From Timema cristinae (lineage: Eukaryota > Arthropoda > Insecta > Phasmatodea > Timematidae): a DNA stretch of 64,000 nt. The stretch is taken from positions 48,323,048 to 48,387,047 of the forward strand of contig JBCFYV010000100.1 of NCBI GenBank assembly GCA_039000515.1, in the 5' to 3' direction. The position numbers and the translations under genes are program-made. The notes below the pieces were generated by a model. It had not been told where the DNA came from, made no database searches, and saw only the letters and a list, made by a program, of their open reading frames with translations. This document shows, in pieces, positions 34,620 to 45,746 of this stretch (its first letter is position 1; each line of letters opens with the position of its first letter).

Positions 34620-34862
34620 AGAGGTGTGCAGGACATGCAGCGCGAATGGAAGGATCTAGAACTATGTTAAATGTACTGGCTGGTAATCCCAATGGTTAGA
34701 AACCATTGGAGGACTTAGACGTAGATGGGAGGATAACATTAAAATGAACCTTAGAGAAATAGGGTGTACTGAGGTAAACTGGGTAGAACTAGCTTTGGAG
34801 AGAGATAGTTTTTGTACTTTTGTAGGTGTGGCAATAAATTTTCGAGCTTTTACCAAAGAGTA
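34620..34862 (+). pseudogene. LINE C-terminal relic, best-preserved copy
   Basis: Reads GHAARMEGSRTMLNVLAGNP, a stop, a one-base frameshift near 34709, then GGLRRRWEDNIKMNLREIGC, TEVNWVELALERDS and FVGVAINFRAFTKE. It ends in a natural stop near 34862. The RRWEDNIKM and NWVELA motifs define a widespread insect non-LTR lineage. The reverse transcriptase and endonuclease domains are absent (5' truncation). The 16-residue motif around TEVNWVELALERDS is the one amplified at 18996-19672. Confidence 0.88.
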
Positions 34863-35559
34863 AGTTAGTATATAAGTAAGTATGTTGATATAAAGTAAAA
34901 ATACAAAACTATAATATAATCATGGCCAGCGACTAGTATTTCTTACTAATTTCAAATATTTTTATAATTTTCGACTTTAACAGTACTTGTAGAAATTTCT
35001 ACTCGGTGACCACTTTCTCACTGGAGCCAATTTATTCACCTTCTCCAATAACATGAATATAAAAAAGAAGTCTATAGTGTGTATTTGTACTATTTTATAG
35101 CGGCTATCATCTCTGTTTCAAACCAGAGATTTTATGGCTCAATTTAGGGGGTAGGAATGATGAGGGTAGTTCATAGTGAAATGCAGTCGCTTTAGCTTGA
35201 AGACGGGATGAAAAAAAAACACAATGATATTTACACGCTGAAATTCACACCCCTACTCCATATCACTATTTCCCTGTCATCGGTAATACAGTTCATTCCG
35301 AGCCTGACGTCATATACTTTTGATCACTAGTTTTTAGGTTTTTATGATAGACAGTTGGTACCAAATATTAAGGAGGAGTTTATTACTATTGACTAATATT
35401 TATTGCTTATATATTTAATGGTTTAGTTTCTTTTTTCAGATAATTTGAGTTGGTTTTTTAAGTTTTTAATTTATTTTACTTTATTTTAAGGAAGGATTTT
35501 TCAATATTTATAAATTTAGTTGAATTATTTTTATATAAAAAAATGGGTGTGTGTACTTA
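34863..35559. other. AT-rich, nothing recognised
   Basis: No repeat family or coding segment was recognised. Confidence 0.4.
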
Positions 35560-36112
35560 TGTACGCGCGTAAGAAGTTATACTTCTTTGGCATCATTAAA
35601 AAATAAAAAATAATTTAATAATATTTAGTATTAATTATGTTAAATAATAATATTTTAATTTATATCAATAAATAATACATACGGATAGTTAGCCTCAATT
35701 ATATCGGAGCACTTGAAAAAGTCTACAAGCACAATTTTTTCACTAATATTTACGAATAGTAAATAATATTAATCAAAATATTCAATTTAAATCACTACTG
35801 AATATAATTTATTAGCACATATATACTTCGCACTTGTATGAAACTAAAACATGTGTTGTGAATGTAGAAACTAGAAACATGTGGATAAATATTATATATA
35901 TGAAAACAGTGATCAGAGGCGACGAGCGTACCAACATGCGCGACTAACAGAGGTTCTATTTCTATTTTGTTGGTAGCTTTTTTTTTTTTCGAGACTTAAT
36001 GAGCGGTTTAATTTCAACCTGTTACTTTTGTGTGACAGTGATGCGCGCGCATCTTAAAATTTCACTCTCATAATTTTTTCATAACGCGCCTAAAGAAGTA
36101 TAACTTCAAAAA
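35560..36112. mobile_element. Putative element with inverted ends
   Basis: The left end ACGCGCGTAAGAAGTTATAC-TTCTTTGGC and the right end CGCGCCTAAAGAAGTATAAC-TTC are inverted versions of one another. Each holds the near-palindrome AAGAAGT-AT-ACTTCTT. The ~550-bp interior is AT-rich with CpG-containing spots such as GATGCGCGCGCATC near 36041. No coding capacity. Confidence 0.5.
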
Positions 36113-36739
36113 TACATGTTGATTCATATTGAATATTTTATTTATTGTTTATTGGACAGTTACAAAATAATAACAGCACACCCCTCAATATATTATAAGT
36201 GTTTTATGTCCTAAGATAAAAAAAAATGCGATGAATATAAATCGGTTATTTACTAATTTACTGCAACGAGACACTGTGTAAACAAAATAAATCCAACACG
36301 TGTGCAAAACGGGTTTGCACGTGCCAAAGATTACACGTCTATGTACAATCATATACCATAGAGGATTTCCAAGATTAAGACGAAAGGGAGGGGGATCAAT
36401 AGGGTATTCGTAGGTCATCCTGTTTTAATCCCTACCGCCCACCGCTATCCTTGCTCTACTCAGACCCACAATCCCAACACGATCGTATAATCCTTGAAAC
36501 ACACTTGCGAGGGGAGGGGGGGGGGGGGTTCCATACCACACGTCACCTTGACAACAAGTGTTGAAGGGGGAGGGGGACCTCCTTGCCTACGTCAGTCTTT
36601 ACATAAATAGATGGAGATGATATTATGAACCAATGCAGGCAATTTTTTTATATCGCAAGAAATAAGAAAATGTACGGATAAAGTCAAGAAAAGGAGGGCG
36701 AAAAAATCCTTTAATATTAACACAATCGCAAGGTGAATG
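36113..36739. other. No gene; G-rich blocks
   Basis: A 13-base G run lies at 36516-36528. Moderately GC-rich text at 36420-36600 is unclassified. Confidence 0.4.
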
Positions 36740-37190
36740 TGGTTTGAATGAGATATCTAAGAAATATTTGTGGAAAAACTTGTATGGACAGAGTCGGTAA
36801 TCAATGGATGCTGAAAGATGTTTGAAAAGGAATCTAATAGGTCAATGTGAAATAAGTATTTTACGTTGGTTTGGCATGTTGAAAGCATGAACCTTAATCG
36901 AGTGACGAAACAAATATATAAAGATAGAGTATGTGGGTCAAAAGGAAGGGGTAGGCCATGTAAGTCGTGATTAAATATTGTAGACGAATGTGTTAAAAAG
37001 AGAAGCATGAAGAGTTTTAATAATAAAAGAGCAGACATGACTCGGTGTATGGATGTTGTTGAATCAAAGGGCGTATGTGAGGATGGCGAAGTGTGGAGAA
37101 AGTTAGTGAAGATGGTTCAAGTACGGGGTTGTTTTTTGAGCTTTATTCACAGTTTCTTGCCTATCCCGTAATGGAACGACGTGATTAGGT
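36740..37190 (+). pseudogene. LINE C-terminal relic, sister of 5807-6125
   Basis: Starts MRYLRNICGKTCMDRVGNQW, with stops following, then LRWFG before a frameshift, then NLNRVTKQIYKDRVCGSKGR and GRPCKS, a stop, NIVDECVKKRSMKSF and MTRCMDVVESKG. The order R-MDRV, LRWFGH, KGRGRP, VDECVKK matches non-LTR retrotransposon tails. Shares the 3' UTR block ending GTGATTAGG with the 6-kb copy. Confidence 0.85.
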
Positions 37191-37810
37191 GTGTATAGTG
37201 TATAGTATAGTGTGTATTTATAAATAATAATATTTAAATACAAAAGGAATAGGTTATTCAAATCCTCGTATATCTGGGATTTTGAAATATAGTCTAGATT
37301 AATAAATAATCTTGGTTTGAGATTCTTAAAAATCAATAAACTTATGTATTGGATTATATTTTAAATTATTATATTAGTTATTGGTCGCTTAACCAAGCAT
37401 CAATATAGGATGGACAATAAAACTATTAGTTTTTATAAATGTTGATGAATACTTTTGAACACTCTAAGAGGCCACAAAAGGTATATATATAAATAAAGAC
37501 CTACGGTCTCCAGGTCAAAATGGCTGCGCTCATTAGAGTTTAAGTTCTTACACGCGGGGATCGCTACGTGCATTCCCAAGTGATAACATCGCTATCAAGC
37601 AGAAATTTGTAAAAATAGTTCACTTTAAAGAGGATTTAATTAATGCACAGACAATAATTACCTTTTAGTGTCAATAAACTGGCTTTTATAAAGTTTGGTT
37701 AGAGGTCCCTTCTTCCCTTATCATAAACCAATCCTCAAAAGATCATAATCAGAATAAAAATTATAAAGAAAACATAATACAGTTGACCTTTTTTTTTGTT
37801 ATTATTTTTA
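37191..37810. other. AT-rich, nothing recognised
   Basis: Contains AAAATGGCTGCGCTC at 37518-37532, which resembles a YY1-type motif but has no gene next to it. Confidence 0.35.
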
Positions 37811-38085
37811 GCACCGCGTCTTACTACCCGTTCGGGTTATACGCACTTACGCTAATGTGTAATGGTAGGGTGATTGTGAGATGAAATGGAGGACCTACAG
37901 TTTAACGTGAGATCGAACCACGGTGGAGACCTGGCATTCCCACATTTACAAGTTGTGATTAATACACGTCTTGTCAAAGGTGAAGGAAGGGTTTGGTAAT
38001 CAGATAAATCTGTGCCAGGACTGAGGATTGAACCCTGGAGCCCCGGCACAGAAGTCCGACACCTTACCCTAGACCACCAGGTCAC
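37811..38085 (-). mobile_element. SINE-A copy 6, long subfamily
   Basis: Minus strand, from GTGACCTGGTGGTCTAGGGT through GGGTTCAATCCTCAGTCC to the shared tail, seen on plus as GCACCGCGTCTTACTACCCG. The long block GTGATTAATACACG is present. No target duplication could be defined. Confidence 0.95.
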
Positions 38086-39460
38086 CCTCGTTCTTTCCTG
38101 TCGGATCTAAGAAAGGAACATAACATAATCTAATTAACCTCTTTCGCTTTTTCCCGTCACGCATGCCTTTGGTATAATCCTCTCTATGTTCATGGGGAAA
38201 ATATTCCCCTCATGGTACACTAACAGTATCCAATATCTTCTGATCTTTTCAAACAAAGTTGATCTTGAAGGAAGGAACGTCCGTTAATGGGTGGTTTTCA
38301 AGACGTTACAAGCAATCATCCCGCTAGCTCATCCTGTTTACTTATTCCCGTAAGATTTTTTAGTCCATCAGACGGTGCGGTACTAAAATGAGTTGTAAAA
38401 AACAAACAGAAGTTGCTTACGTCGTATTAGCCACTGTTTTATTATTTAAAATAAGGAATAAAAAAAGTATGAGGTCGAAAAAGTGGCTTTCTCGGCGTGA
38501 GACAGTCACATGAAGCTTCTATTTGAACTGAGGGTAAATGAGTCAAATGATTTCCAAATCCTCCATAAATATTAAAAATAAAAAATCTTCGGCCAAACAA
38601 TAAATATACTAAAATAACGTACACCCAGGCTCTTTATCGGACCAGTGACTCAAGCACGAGAAATGATGGAATGTCGGGGAAAGAACGCTAGAAGTATGAC
38701 GGGACTGGCTGTTAGCGCGTTTTCACACTCAGGTTTTTCCCCTGACCGGCTCCGTTTGATTCCCCTAGTGACTGGAGTCTCGCGTAAATATTGTGTTGTC
38801 TTGTTGTCTTGTGCAGTGTTTTTAGTAGTGTCACCAGTGGCGTATTCTGAGAAAAATGTATATATTTATAAATGATTTATTTACAATCGGTTATTATTCC
38901 ACCAAAAGCAAAGAAACTATCTCATTATGTCGTGTAAAAAGTCTTGAGTGCAATACAATCCATGTGACCCAAGATATTGCACAATTTCTTGCACAAAGTT
39001 TTTATACAAGAAGTTGTGTCGTGTGTACCTAACCTTTTAGGAACAACGAAAACATCCCTTAGTTGTTGGAAATATATTTATTATTTTTTCTCATGTGGAA
39101 GGGGTTGGAAAATATGAATGTGGTGGATTGGACGGAGTTTGGTGTGTTTTCTTATTCAATGTTGTGCGGGTGAGGGACAGATTGAGAATCGATAGCCATG
39201 AAAACGGAAGGAGGTAGGTGATTGAGGGGGGGGGGGGGGGAGGGATGAATAAGAAAGTATAGCAAAAAAGAGGGTAAACTAAAAGGGGATGAAAGAGTGT
39301 ATGTAAGGGACAGATAATTACAAAGATAAGCTTTTTTTTATCGCTGAAAATTTTCGAGACAAGAAACAAATTGGGGTTGAGATCTGGGAAGGGGGTGGGA
39401 GGGAAACATTTGGTCGAGTCAGTAGGACGAGAATCAAACAGATTTATCTAGAGTATGTTA
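38086..39460. other. No gene recognised
   Basis: Positions 38090-38390 and 38640-38860 are GC-richer, possibly single-copy, but lack recognised domains. A 15-base G run sits at 39226-39240. Confidence 0.4.
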
Positions 39461-39466
39461 TGTTTG

Positions 39467-39497
39467 TGACGTCGCTAAGTTGTGACGTCATTTCCGG
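39467..39497. promoter_or_regulatory. CRE/ETS-like motif cluster
   Basis: TGACGTCG (39467-39474), a perfect CRE TGACGTCA (39483-39490) and an ETS-type TTCCGG (39492-39497) lie within 31 bp. Spacing this tight is typical of core promoters, but no transcript evidence is available. Confidence 0.3.
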
Positions 39498-39558
39498 CTG
39501 CTATTTCTTAAAACACTGCTTCTGTACAAGTGAGTCTTGAATTAAAAAAAAAAAAATT

Positions 39559-39572
39559 GGGGGGGGGGGGGG
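39559..39572. repeat. G14 homopolymer after an A run
   Basis: Follows an A13 run. One of nine G runs of 12 or more in the window. Confidence 0.95.
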
Positions 39573-39723
39573 ATGAAACGATTCTTGTTTTTCTCGACAT
39601 TGATTTTTGATTTCGATTCCCCAAGTTTTGAATCTATATTATTTGATTCTCAATTTGTGTCTGCATCAGATCTTATTTAAAAATATTAACTTAATTTACT
39701 TTAAAAACTCTGGAGATTACCAC

Positions 39724-39975
39724 CCCCTCTGGGCTCTGGGGGTCAGAGTTCATGGCTACAGATAACGAATTCTCGGGTTCGATCCCAGACATTTCCAGAT
39801 TTTCTGTCAATTATTGGAATGGAAACGGGGTCGACTCGGCCTCACGAGGACAAATGAGGAGCTACTCGAGCGGAAAGATCGTGGCTCAAGTCTAGAAAAC
39901 TGAGATTAACGGCCGGAGGGTTCATTGTGCTGACCACATGACACCCTCCATCCACACATGTTGGTACTATATTCT
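39724..39975 (+). mobile_element. SINE-D copy 1
   Basis: The B-box region is CTCGGGTTCGATCCCAGACA. The body includes CGACTCGGCCTCACGAGGAC, AAATGAGGAGCTACTCGAGC and GAAAACTGAGATTAACGGCC, then GTGCTGACCACATGACACCC. This core resembles, from memory, a SINE core found across insects. It aligns with the minus-strand copy at 57545-57730, which has a better A-box. Confidence 0.75.
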
Positions 39976-40502
39976 TTTTTCCAAAATGTGGCAGCCCATT
40001 AGTTGGTAGAGTTCACCTGAATTTTGACGTCATGGAATTACAATATTATTATTATTATTATTAGATACCGTAATGTCATTAGTAAAAAAAAGTGTGAATA
40101 TTAGACAAACTTAAACAAAACGGCCATGTTCAATAGAGCACAAGGCTCATGTTGAGTTCATTTACCATCTAGCATTACCAAGGTGAAACGACAAAAAAAA
40201 AACTAAATGTTTTCTGAATTAAAAGACTACGTATTCCACTTGGACAAACTGTTAAGGCAACGATAATGTTACAGCTAAAATTAAAATATTTATTTTTTAA
40301 TTCAAGGTCAATTTAATCTATAGCTCTGTGCTGACGAAAACTTGAATCAAAAAATATATTTTTTTTTTTAATTTATGTGTTGCGGTGATAGCTAATCTTT
40401 ATGTTTACATTGTACATCAGGAGAAAATCTCAGAAGAAATGCAGCCGCATTAGCACAAAGAGAGATTCGAGGAACCACGGGGATACATCACATATGGGGA
40501 GC
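39976..40502. other. No gene recognised
   Basis: A short (ATT) tract at 40044-40063. The 40400-40500 portion is GC-richer and may be part of the SINE-B relic that follows. Confidence 0.35.
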
Positions 40503-41012
40503 CCCAACGCATTCAGCCGGGATTCAAAGCATAACATCTCAGTTAACGGCGTTCCAGTCTATTGTGAGAGTAACGCTTTAGATCAAACGTCAGCAACTAG
40601 TCGATCGTGATTAATCGGTCGATCTCACTGTGATTTTCAGTCGATCACGCAAAAAAAAACAACTACTACGTCATCAAAAGTCGATCCTTGTCTTATAAAC
40701 TCTCGTTTATATATTATCAAATCATTTCAATTAATATTCAAGTGTGAGAAATAAAATCTTGATCGCTTTTAATGGATCATAAGAAAATTAAATAGTATAA
40801 TTTTAAAATTTGGATTTATTTTATTCAATTTTTTCTTTTACATAAGTATTTAAGAAATATTAAATTTAAGGAATACATAGTAAAAATAACAAAAAAATCA
40901 GGGAATAGACTATGGGTGATCGTGGGATTTTTGATCATTTTATAAGCATATTGGGCTCTAAAATGTCGGCCAACTCCTGCTTTAGACAATGCGTTCACCA
41001 AAGCTGGTAAAA
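40503..41012 (-). mobile_element. SINE-B (SINE-Bb head) interrupted by a hAT-like element
   Basis: The minus-strand SINE head occupies 40503-40583 (CAGCCGGGATTCAAAGC as the B-box region; CCAGTCTATTGTGAGAGTAA) and resumes at 40980-41012 (CTTTAGACAATGCGTTCACC). Joined across the insertion, it restores the expected SINE-Bb order through the A-box. Confidence 0.75.
40584..40979. mobile_element. hAT-like non-autonomous element with 8-bp TSD
   Basis: The left end is CAAACGTCAGCAACTAGTCG and the right end, reverse complemented, is CAGGAGTTGGCCGACATTTT, typical of hAT termini. Flanks CTTTAGAT (40576-40583) and CTTTAGAC (40980-40987) match at 7 of 8 bases, the duplication length made by hAT transposases. 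The 396-bp interior has no transposase. Confidence 0.75.
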
Positions 41013-41246
41013 AAAAAAATTGATTTGAAAATATATAAGTTTTGTTATTCAAATTTGATTCGATTTAGCTTATTTTTAAACTAACGATGCCTTTACCCCT
41101 TCATTTATGATTTATTTTAACAGTGTTATTAACTTTGGATCGTGGCAAATATATTTTATTTTTGTAAAAAAAACACGAAATAAATATTACTAGAGTACCA
41201 GTATATATTTGTATGTCTATCGCATTATTTATCTGTTCCTTTATAG

Positions 41247-41737
41247 CAGGAGTCTTTAACCTATTAAGGTGGAAGGGCCAAAGTTTCTGTCTCTTGTTGG
41301 CTCGTGGGCCAAAATACTGTACTGACAATATTAGGACGGAACCATTATTAATATATTATTTTTATTTTGTCGTCCCGAGTGTCTCAGTGGTGTTGAGAGA
41401 AAATGAACATTCCCGACTATGTCCGATCACTCCCGACCATGTCCGAGCATTCCCGACTATGTACAAGACTTCCGGGAATCGTACAATCTCAATTGTTTAC
41501 CAGAGTAGTCATTTTCTGGTTCAACGTACATTTTTATTAAAAAGTAATATTTTTCTTCACGTATAAAACAAAAAATAGCTTATAAAATAAATTTAAATAT
41601 GTACTTATTTTATTATCTAATTATATAAAATATAAATTTGTACTTGTCACGTTTCCTTTAAAATATTTTTATATATTTTTCATGAGATGGCGGTTCCTCA
41701 AAAAGTGTCACGGTGGACCACTGGTTGAATATCTCTG
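41247..41737. mobile_element. Second hAT-like element, weak ends
   Basis: The left end is CAGGAGTCTTTAACC and the reverse complement of the right end is CAGAGATATTCAACCAGTGG, about 10 of 15 matched. The following GGAAGGGCCAAAG and GTGGACCACTGG blocks fit hAT-type subterminal sequence. The 8-bp flanks do not match, so this is tentative. Confidence 0.4.
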
Positions 41738-42220
41738 CTAAGGTGGTAGAACAGATGTTACGCGACCATACATATAAATGGGGATGTAGGTGCGTGTGTG
41801 AGTATGTTAAGCCACGATTATTTCATTACAAGGGAGGAAGGGAAATTCTCCATTACTCTCTTCCCTCCCCCTCTCCTTTCCCCAACCATACCTCAACAAA
41901 CATTGTAGCGTCACACTTTGTCGCGGAACGTAGCGTGATCCTCCAGTTTTACTATCAAAACCTCTCGTAGATAATAAAAAAAAACACGTTCTAACACACA
42001 CACCTTCCCATGGCACATCAACATGTTAGATCCACAAAAGTGCCACGATAGAGAGAGAAAGAGAGAAGGAAAGGGCTATCACGAATAGACCATCAACACA
42101 TTGTCTGAATGTTTCTTCCATTTCGTGTCTCTTTCTGTCCCGTCTAGGGTTTATCTTTGGGGGACAGTCCATCGCCTCTCTTACACCCCTCATTCACCCT
42201 CCTGCCTCTTATACTCACCC
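41738..42220. other. No gene recognised
   Basis: Contains a purine-rich GA stretch at 42050-42080. Open frames are short and low complexity. Confidence 0.35.
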
Positions 42221-42228
42221 CTATTCCC

Positions 42229-42372
42229 CTCCCTCCACAGCAACCTATGCCATTCTTTCGTGTCTCACAGCGAATAAAAACGACGTCATCCTCTGACTCC
42301 CGAATGGTTTCCCAAAGGAGTGGGGCGGGAGGTTCCAAGTGGCACTATTGCTACCAGTCAAGGGGAAGTAAA
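42229..42372 (+). other. Weak exon-like segment
   Basis: A C/T-rich tract ending CCCTCCCTCCACAG (to 42240) resembles a splice acceptor. The following frame stays open for about 44 codons (QPMPFFRVSQRIKTTSSSDS, then SRMVSQRSGAGGSKWHYCYQ). A modest donor-like GAAGTAAAG occurs near 42366. GC content is higher than in the flanks. There is no recognised domain and the serine/arginine-rich composition may be chance. Confidence 0.2.
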
Positions 42373-42399
42373 GGTTTTGCATTACCCACGTGACATTAC

Positions 42400-42860
42400 G
42401 TGGCTATGTGGGTTTTTTTTATACCCCCACACCTCACAACACCATGCCTTTACGAATCTATTCTTACATTCTTTTTTTTTCACTCTCTTTTTTTTTTATC
42501 TGTGTGGGCTCCTAAATTGTTTATTTTTTTTACCCTTACATTATCAAAGCGGCTTTATTTTCTTCTATTGGTTGCTTTTAGTTTTATCTTTATTGTGTTT
42601 ACTAGTGTTGATATTGGTGGTAGTATTTGTATATGAAGCTGTTAGAAGAAGCGTAGCGAAAAATTAAAAATAGAAACATATTTGTTTTCTTTCAATTTTC
42701 TTGTGTATAGATTGTTTTCTTTATAATTAAATAGTATAGAATTAATATTCTCTCAATCGATTTAAAAATAATAATTTTGTATCTATAGTTTCTTTAGTAA
42801 GTTAAAGACAGTACCAACACTTAAATTATAAACACATCTAGGACACATCACCTTATAAAA
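42400..42860. other. AT-rich, nothing recognised
   Basis: T-rich stretch with long open but low-complexity hydrophobic frames. Not called as a gene. Confidence 0.4.
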
Positions 42861-43309
42861 ACTATAAAGCCACACGGCTGAATAACTTACTGACATTAAT
42901 TTTTACCCACGTCCATATGAGCTAGAAACTTGAAATTTGGCAAACTTACAGCTTCTAGCCTGTAATCTACGGTAAGATTAAAAAAAAAAAAATCTCAATT
43001 TTTAACCCCGAAAAAATTTCAAAATGGCGTTTCCAACTTTAAAGTATGTGTGGACCTTTCTTTGGAGGCCTCTTGTGGCTAAACGGTAAGACCTATCCAA
43101 AAACGGATTAGACCAGAGCTATATTTTTAAAATTTTAGGTAAATTTTGCACATTTTCCAAACCGGTTCTAATTTTCTTACACACTTATGGAGCAGCTAGT
43201 GTCATAAAATTGTAAAAATAAATCAACGTTCAAAGCAACGCTGGAATTAGGTTAGTTTACATTCACTGTGAATTTGGGGGCGGAGCCCAACACGAGCAAA
43301 GCGAGTCAA
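42861..43309 (+). mobile_element. Helitron-like non-autonomous repeat, copy 1
   Basis: Begins ACTATAAAGCCACACGGCTG, then GAGCTAGAAACTTGAAATTT and GGAGGCCTCTTGTGGCTAAA. It ends in a GGGGGCGGAGCCC hairpin followed by AGCAAAGCGAGTCAATG. The same order occurs at 60951-61289. The start, lack of inverted ends and 3' hairpin fit Helitron-type elements, but no helicase or autonomous copy is present. Confidence 0.55.
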
Positions 43310-43324
43310 TGTATGCATACATAG

Positions 43325-43571
43325 TACAGGTGGCCCACGGAAAAATAGCCCGCCTCCTATATTCAGCAGGCGCCTCCTCTGAATTGGAGGAAGTCAATCC
43401 CCTTATACCCATATTGTGACATGAAGAATGAGTCAATAAAGCTTTAGTCAAGCAGTTCACTTGCTCATTCTTCATGTCACAATATGGGTATAAGTGGATT
43501 GACTTCCTCCATTCAGAGTGAGGCCCTGCTGAATATAGAAGGCGGGCTATTTTTCCGTGGGCCACCCTGTA
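43325..43571. mobile_element. Palindromic MITE with TA target duplication
   Basis: Ends CAGGTGGCCCACGG and CCGTGGGCCACCCTG are flanked by TA on both sides (43325-43326 and 43570-43571). The arms, about 107 bp each, are inverted nearly throughout around a ~30-nt loop containing AATAAAGCTTTAGTCAAG. A TA duplication and a CAGGGTGGCCCA-like end fit the Tc1/mariner superfamily. It lies just beyond the 3' end of the Helitron-like copy. Confidence 0.9.
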
Positions 43572-44789
43572 TCTACCCAAAGGTTGGATGGGTCCTAAAA
43601 AGTTCCACCGTTAGCTGTTAAGTTTAGGTAGCATTGAAGAGGAGTACTAGGGAAATAAGGAGTGAGGTAGTCTCCGTTGTTTTCCCCACTGAGACAGTGA
43701 GTTCTATTGCACATCAGTCTACCGAGACCACCGAATGAAGCATGAATATACTTAAATCATGATTGATGATCTAATAGCCCCAGATGATATTATAAAATAC
43801 ATAATATGAAACTGAAAGGCAACATTGGTGCAACCATTTAAATGTTTGGTCTGAACGTGCAAGAAGTATGGTGTGTTGTTGCGTGTGGAGTCTGTTCAAG
43901 TTTAGTAATCTGCGAGGGTGAAGAGTGTGATAACAATGAGATCTTATTCGTAGATAGATCAAATGATAATATTGATAAAAGAAATGCTGATGGTTTGATG
44001 ACAGGGAAATATAACTTTCTAAATCATAATGGATAAATGTCTTTTAGAAGTATATCACTATTCAGATTGATGATTTTCACGTATATTATGAACAATTTAG
44101 TATTATTATTTATCTAATTGTACAAGTATCGATATTTATTATTAATTAAATATTTATTTCATAATCATAACCCTCAACATGATACTAAATGCATATTACC
44201 ATTAAATTAATCTAAATACAATCAAAAATCTCGTTAACGTTTTTTTTATAAAAAAAATTTAGTTATAAACTTTTTGTGGAAATGTATTGTTCTTTACTTT
44301 TAAGTTAGTCACTGTTTTTTTTGTTGCACCATTTTTTTAAAATAAATTTAAAAAAACAATTTCCACCAGTATTACAATATGGCAACCGTAAATTTGGTTA
44401 GATAAGGGGGAATTTTGGATAAGTTTTCATGCAACTCTTTTATAGTATTTCTATTCCGGATAAGGGCGAATTTTTAGGTTTATCTACCTGCTTTCACTGA
44501 TAGCCATAAAAGGTGTAGCCGTGTGATTGTGAAAATTTTGCATTTGAAGCTGTATAAGGAATCAATATTGTACAAAGAGAGAGAGGGTTAGAGTAAGTGA
44601 GAGATAGAAAGGGCAAGGAAATTTTCCAGTGACCAAGAAGAAAAGCAAGGCTAGGTTAGCAAAAGTGTTTGGAGTGAGGGTGTTAAGGAAAGAGGAAGGA
44701 TTTTTTTTATATATAGTAGCGATAAACAAGCTCTGATTCCACTTTATGAAATCGAGGTGTGGTTAGGAGACGTATATGATGGGGAGGGT

Positions 44790-44790
<1 letters not shown>
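43572..44790. other. No gene recognised
   Basis: AT-rich, with some GC-richer text at 43590-43740 and purine-rich text at 44570-44700. No repeat family was identified. Confidence 0.4.

Positions 44791-44833
<43 letters not shown>
44791..44833. repeat. (GA)n microsatellite
   Basis: About 20 GA units. A shorter GA block follows at 44931-44943. Confidence 0.95.
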
Positions 44834-44835
<2 letters not shown>

Positions 44836-45746
44836 GGGTCTGTCACCACGTCAGCAGATCTTCACCAACACCTTTTTCTCTCAATCTAGCCACTTGCTTT
44901 GTTACTTGCCGGGGAAGCCCTCAAGACACAGAGAGAGAGAGATCAATGCTATACTGTTGACAGTTTCTTTTTTCTTTTTAGTCCTCTCCCTTCAACTTTT
45001 TTTCTTTCCCACTCTTTTGTGGCATTGTAGTTTCGTTCAAGTTAAGAGATCAGTTGTGTCAATTCAATGAATGCTTTACAGGAAAGCCAACTTTTATAAT
45101 GACACCGCAAACCCTTTAAATTATTTATTTATTCTTCCCCCCATCCCACATATATATATATAGCAAAAACAAATAGAATAAAAGTTTGTTTTATTTTTTT
45201 TTCTAATTTTTTTTATAATGCTGCTATACATTATCTTAAAATTTCCACCACTCAAACGGATAATTTAACTGAATATGAAATAAGAAATCTTTGCGTTATA
45301 AGCCATAATAATATATTTTATTGGATTTGGTTAAAATTTTCAGCGCTCGGAGCGTTGTGCATTTATCTACCAAGGCTGAGAAACTTCTATTCGAATCTTG
45401 ACGAAGCCACAGCTTTTATGTCTTAACCCGATTGTCAAATGTATGGGGGGTGATGTGGGGGGGGGTGTGGGGGGTAAGAGGCCAGGGGTTGTATTATTTT
45501 ATATACACTGTGAATGTCTTATATTTATCAAAACATTATCGGTAAATTATTTTCACCTGAATTTTTATTTTTTTTAAATCAATTAACTGATTAGTAATAT
45601 TTTGTTACAGAAAACTATGTTTTGCTTATAAGTATTTAGAAATGATGAATAAAACCAGTAAGTTATACAGATATAATTTTGCAAATAAATTTAAGGGGGT
45701 AGTTAAATAATTTGGGCCCTAGGTAACATGTAAATTGTTTTATAAT
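44834..45746. other. No gene recognised
   Basis: Contains pyrimidine-rich text at 44960-45020, a (TA)5 tract at 45151-45162 and G-rich text at 45444-45490. Confidence 0.4.

Noticed and set aside
42320..42667. Hydrophobic plus-strand frames resembling membrane proteins.
   Set aside because: T-rich DNA gives long runs of F, L and V codons in any frame. There is no loop pattern or homology.
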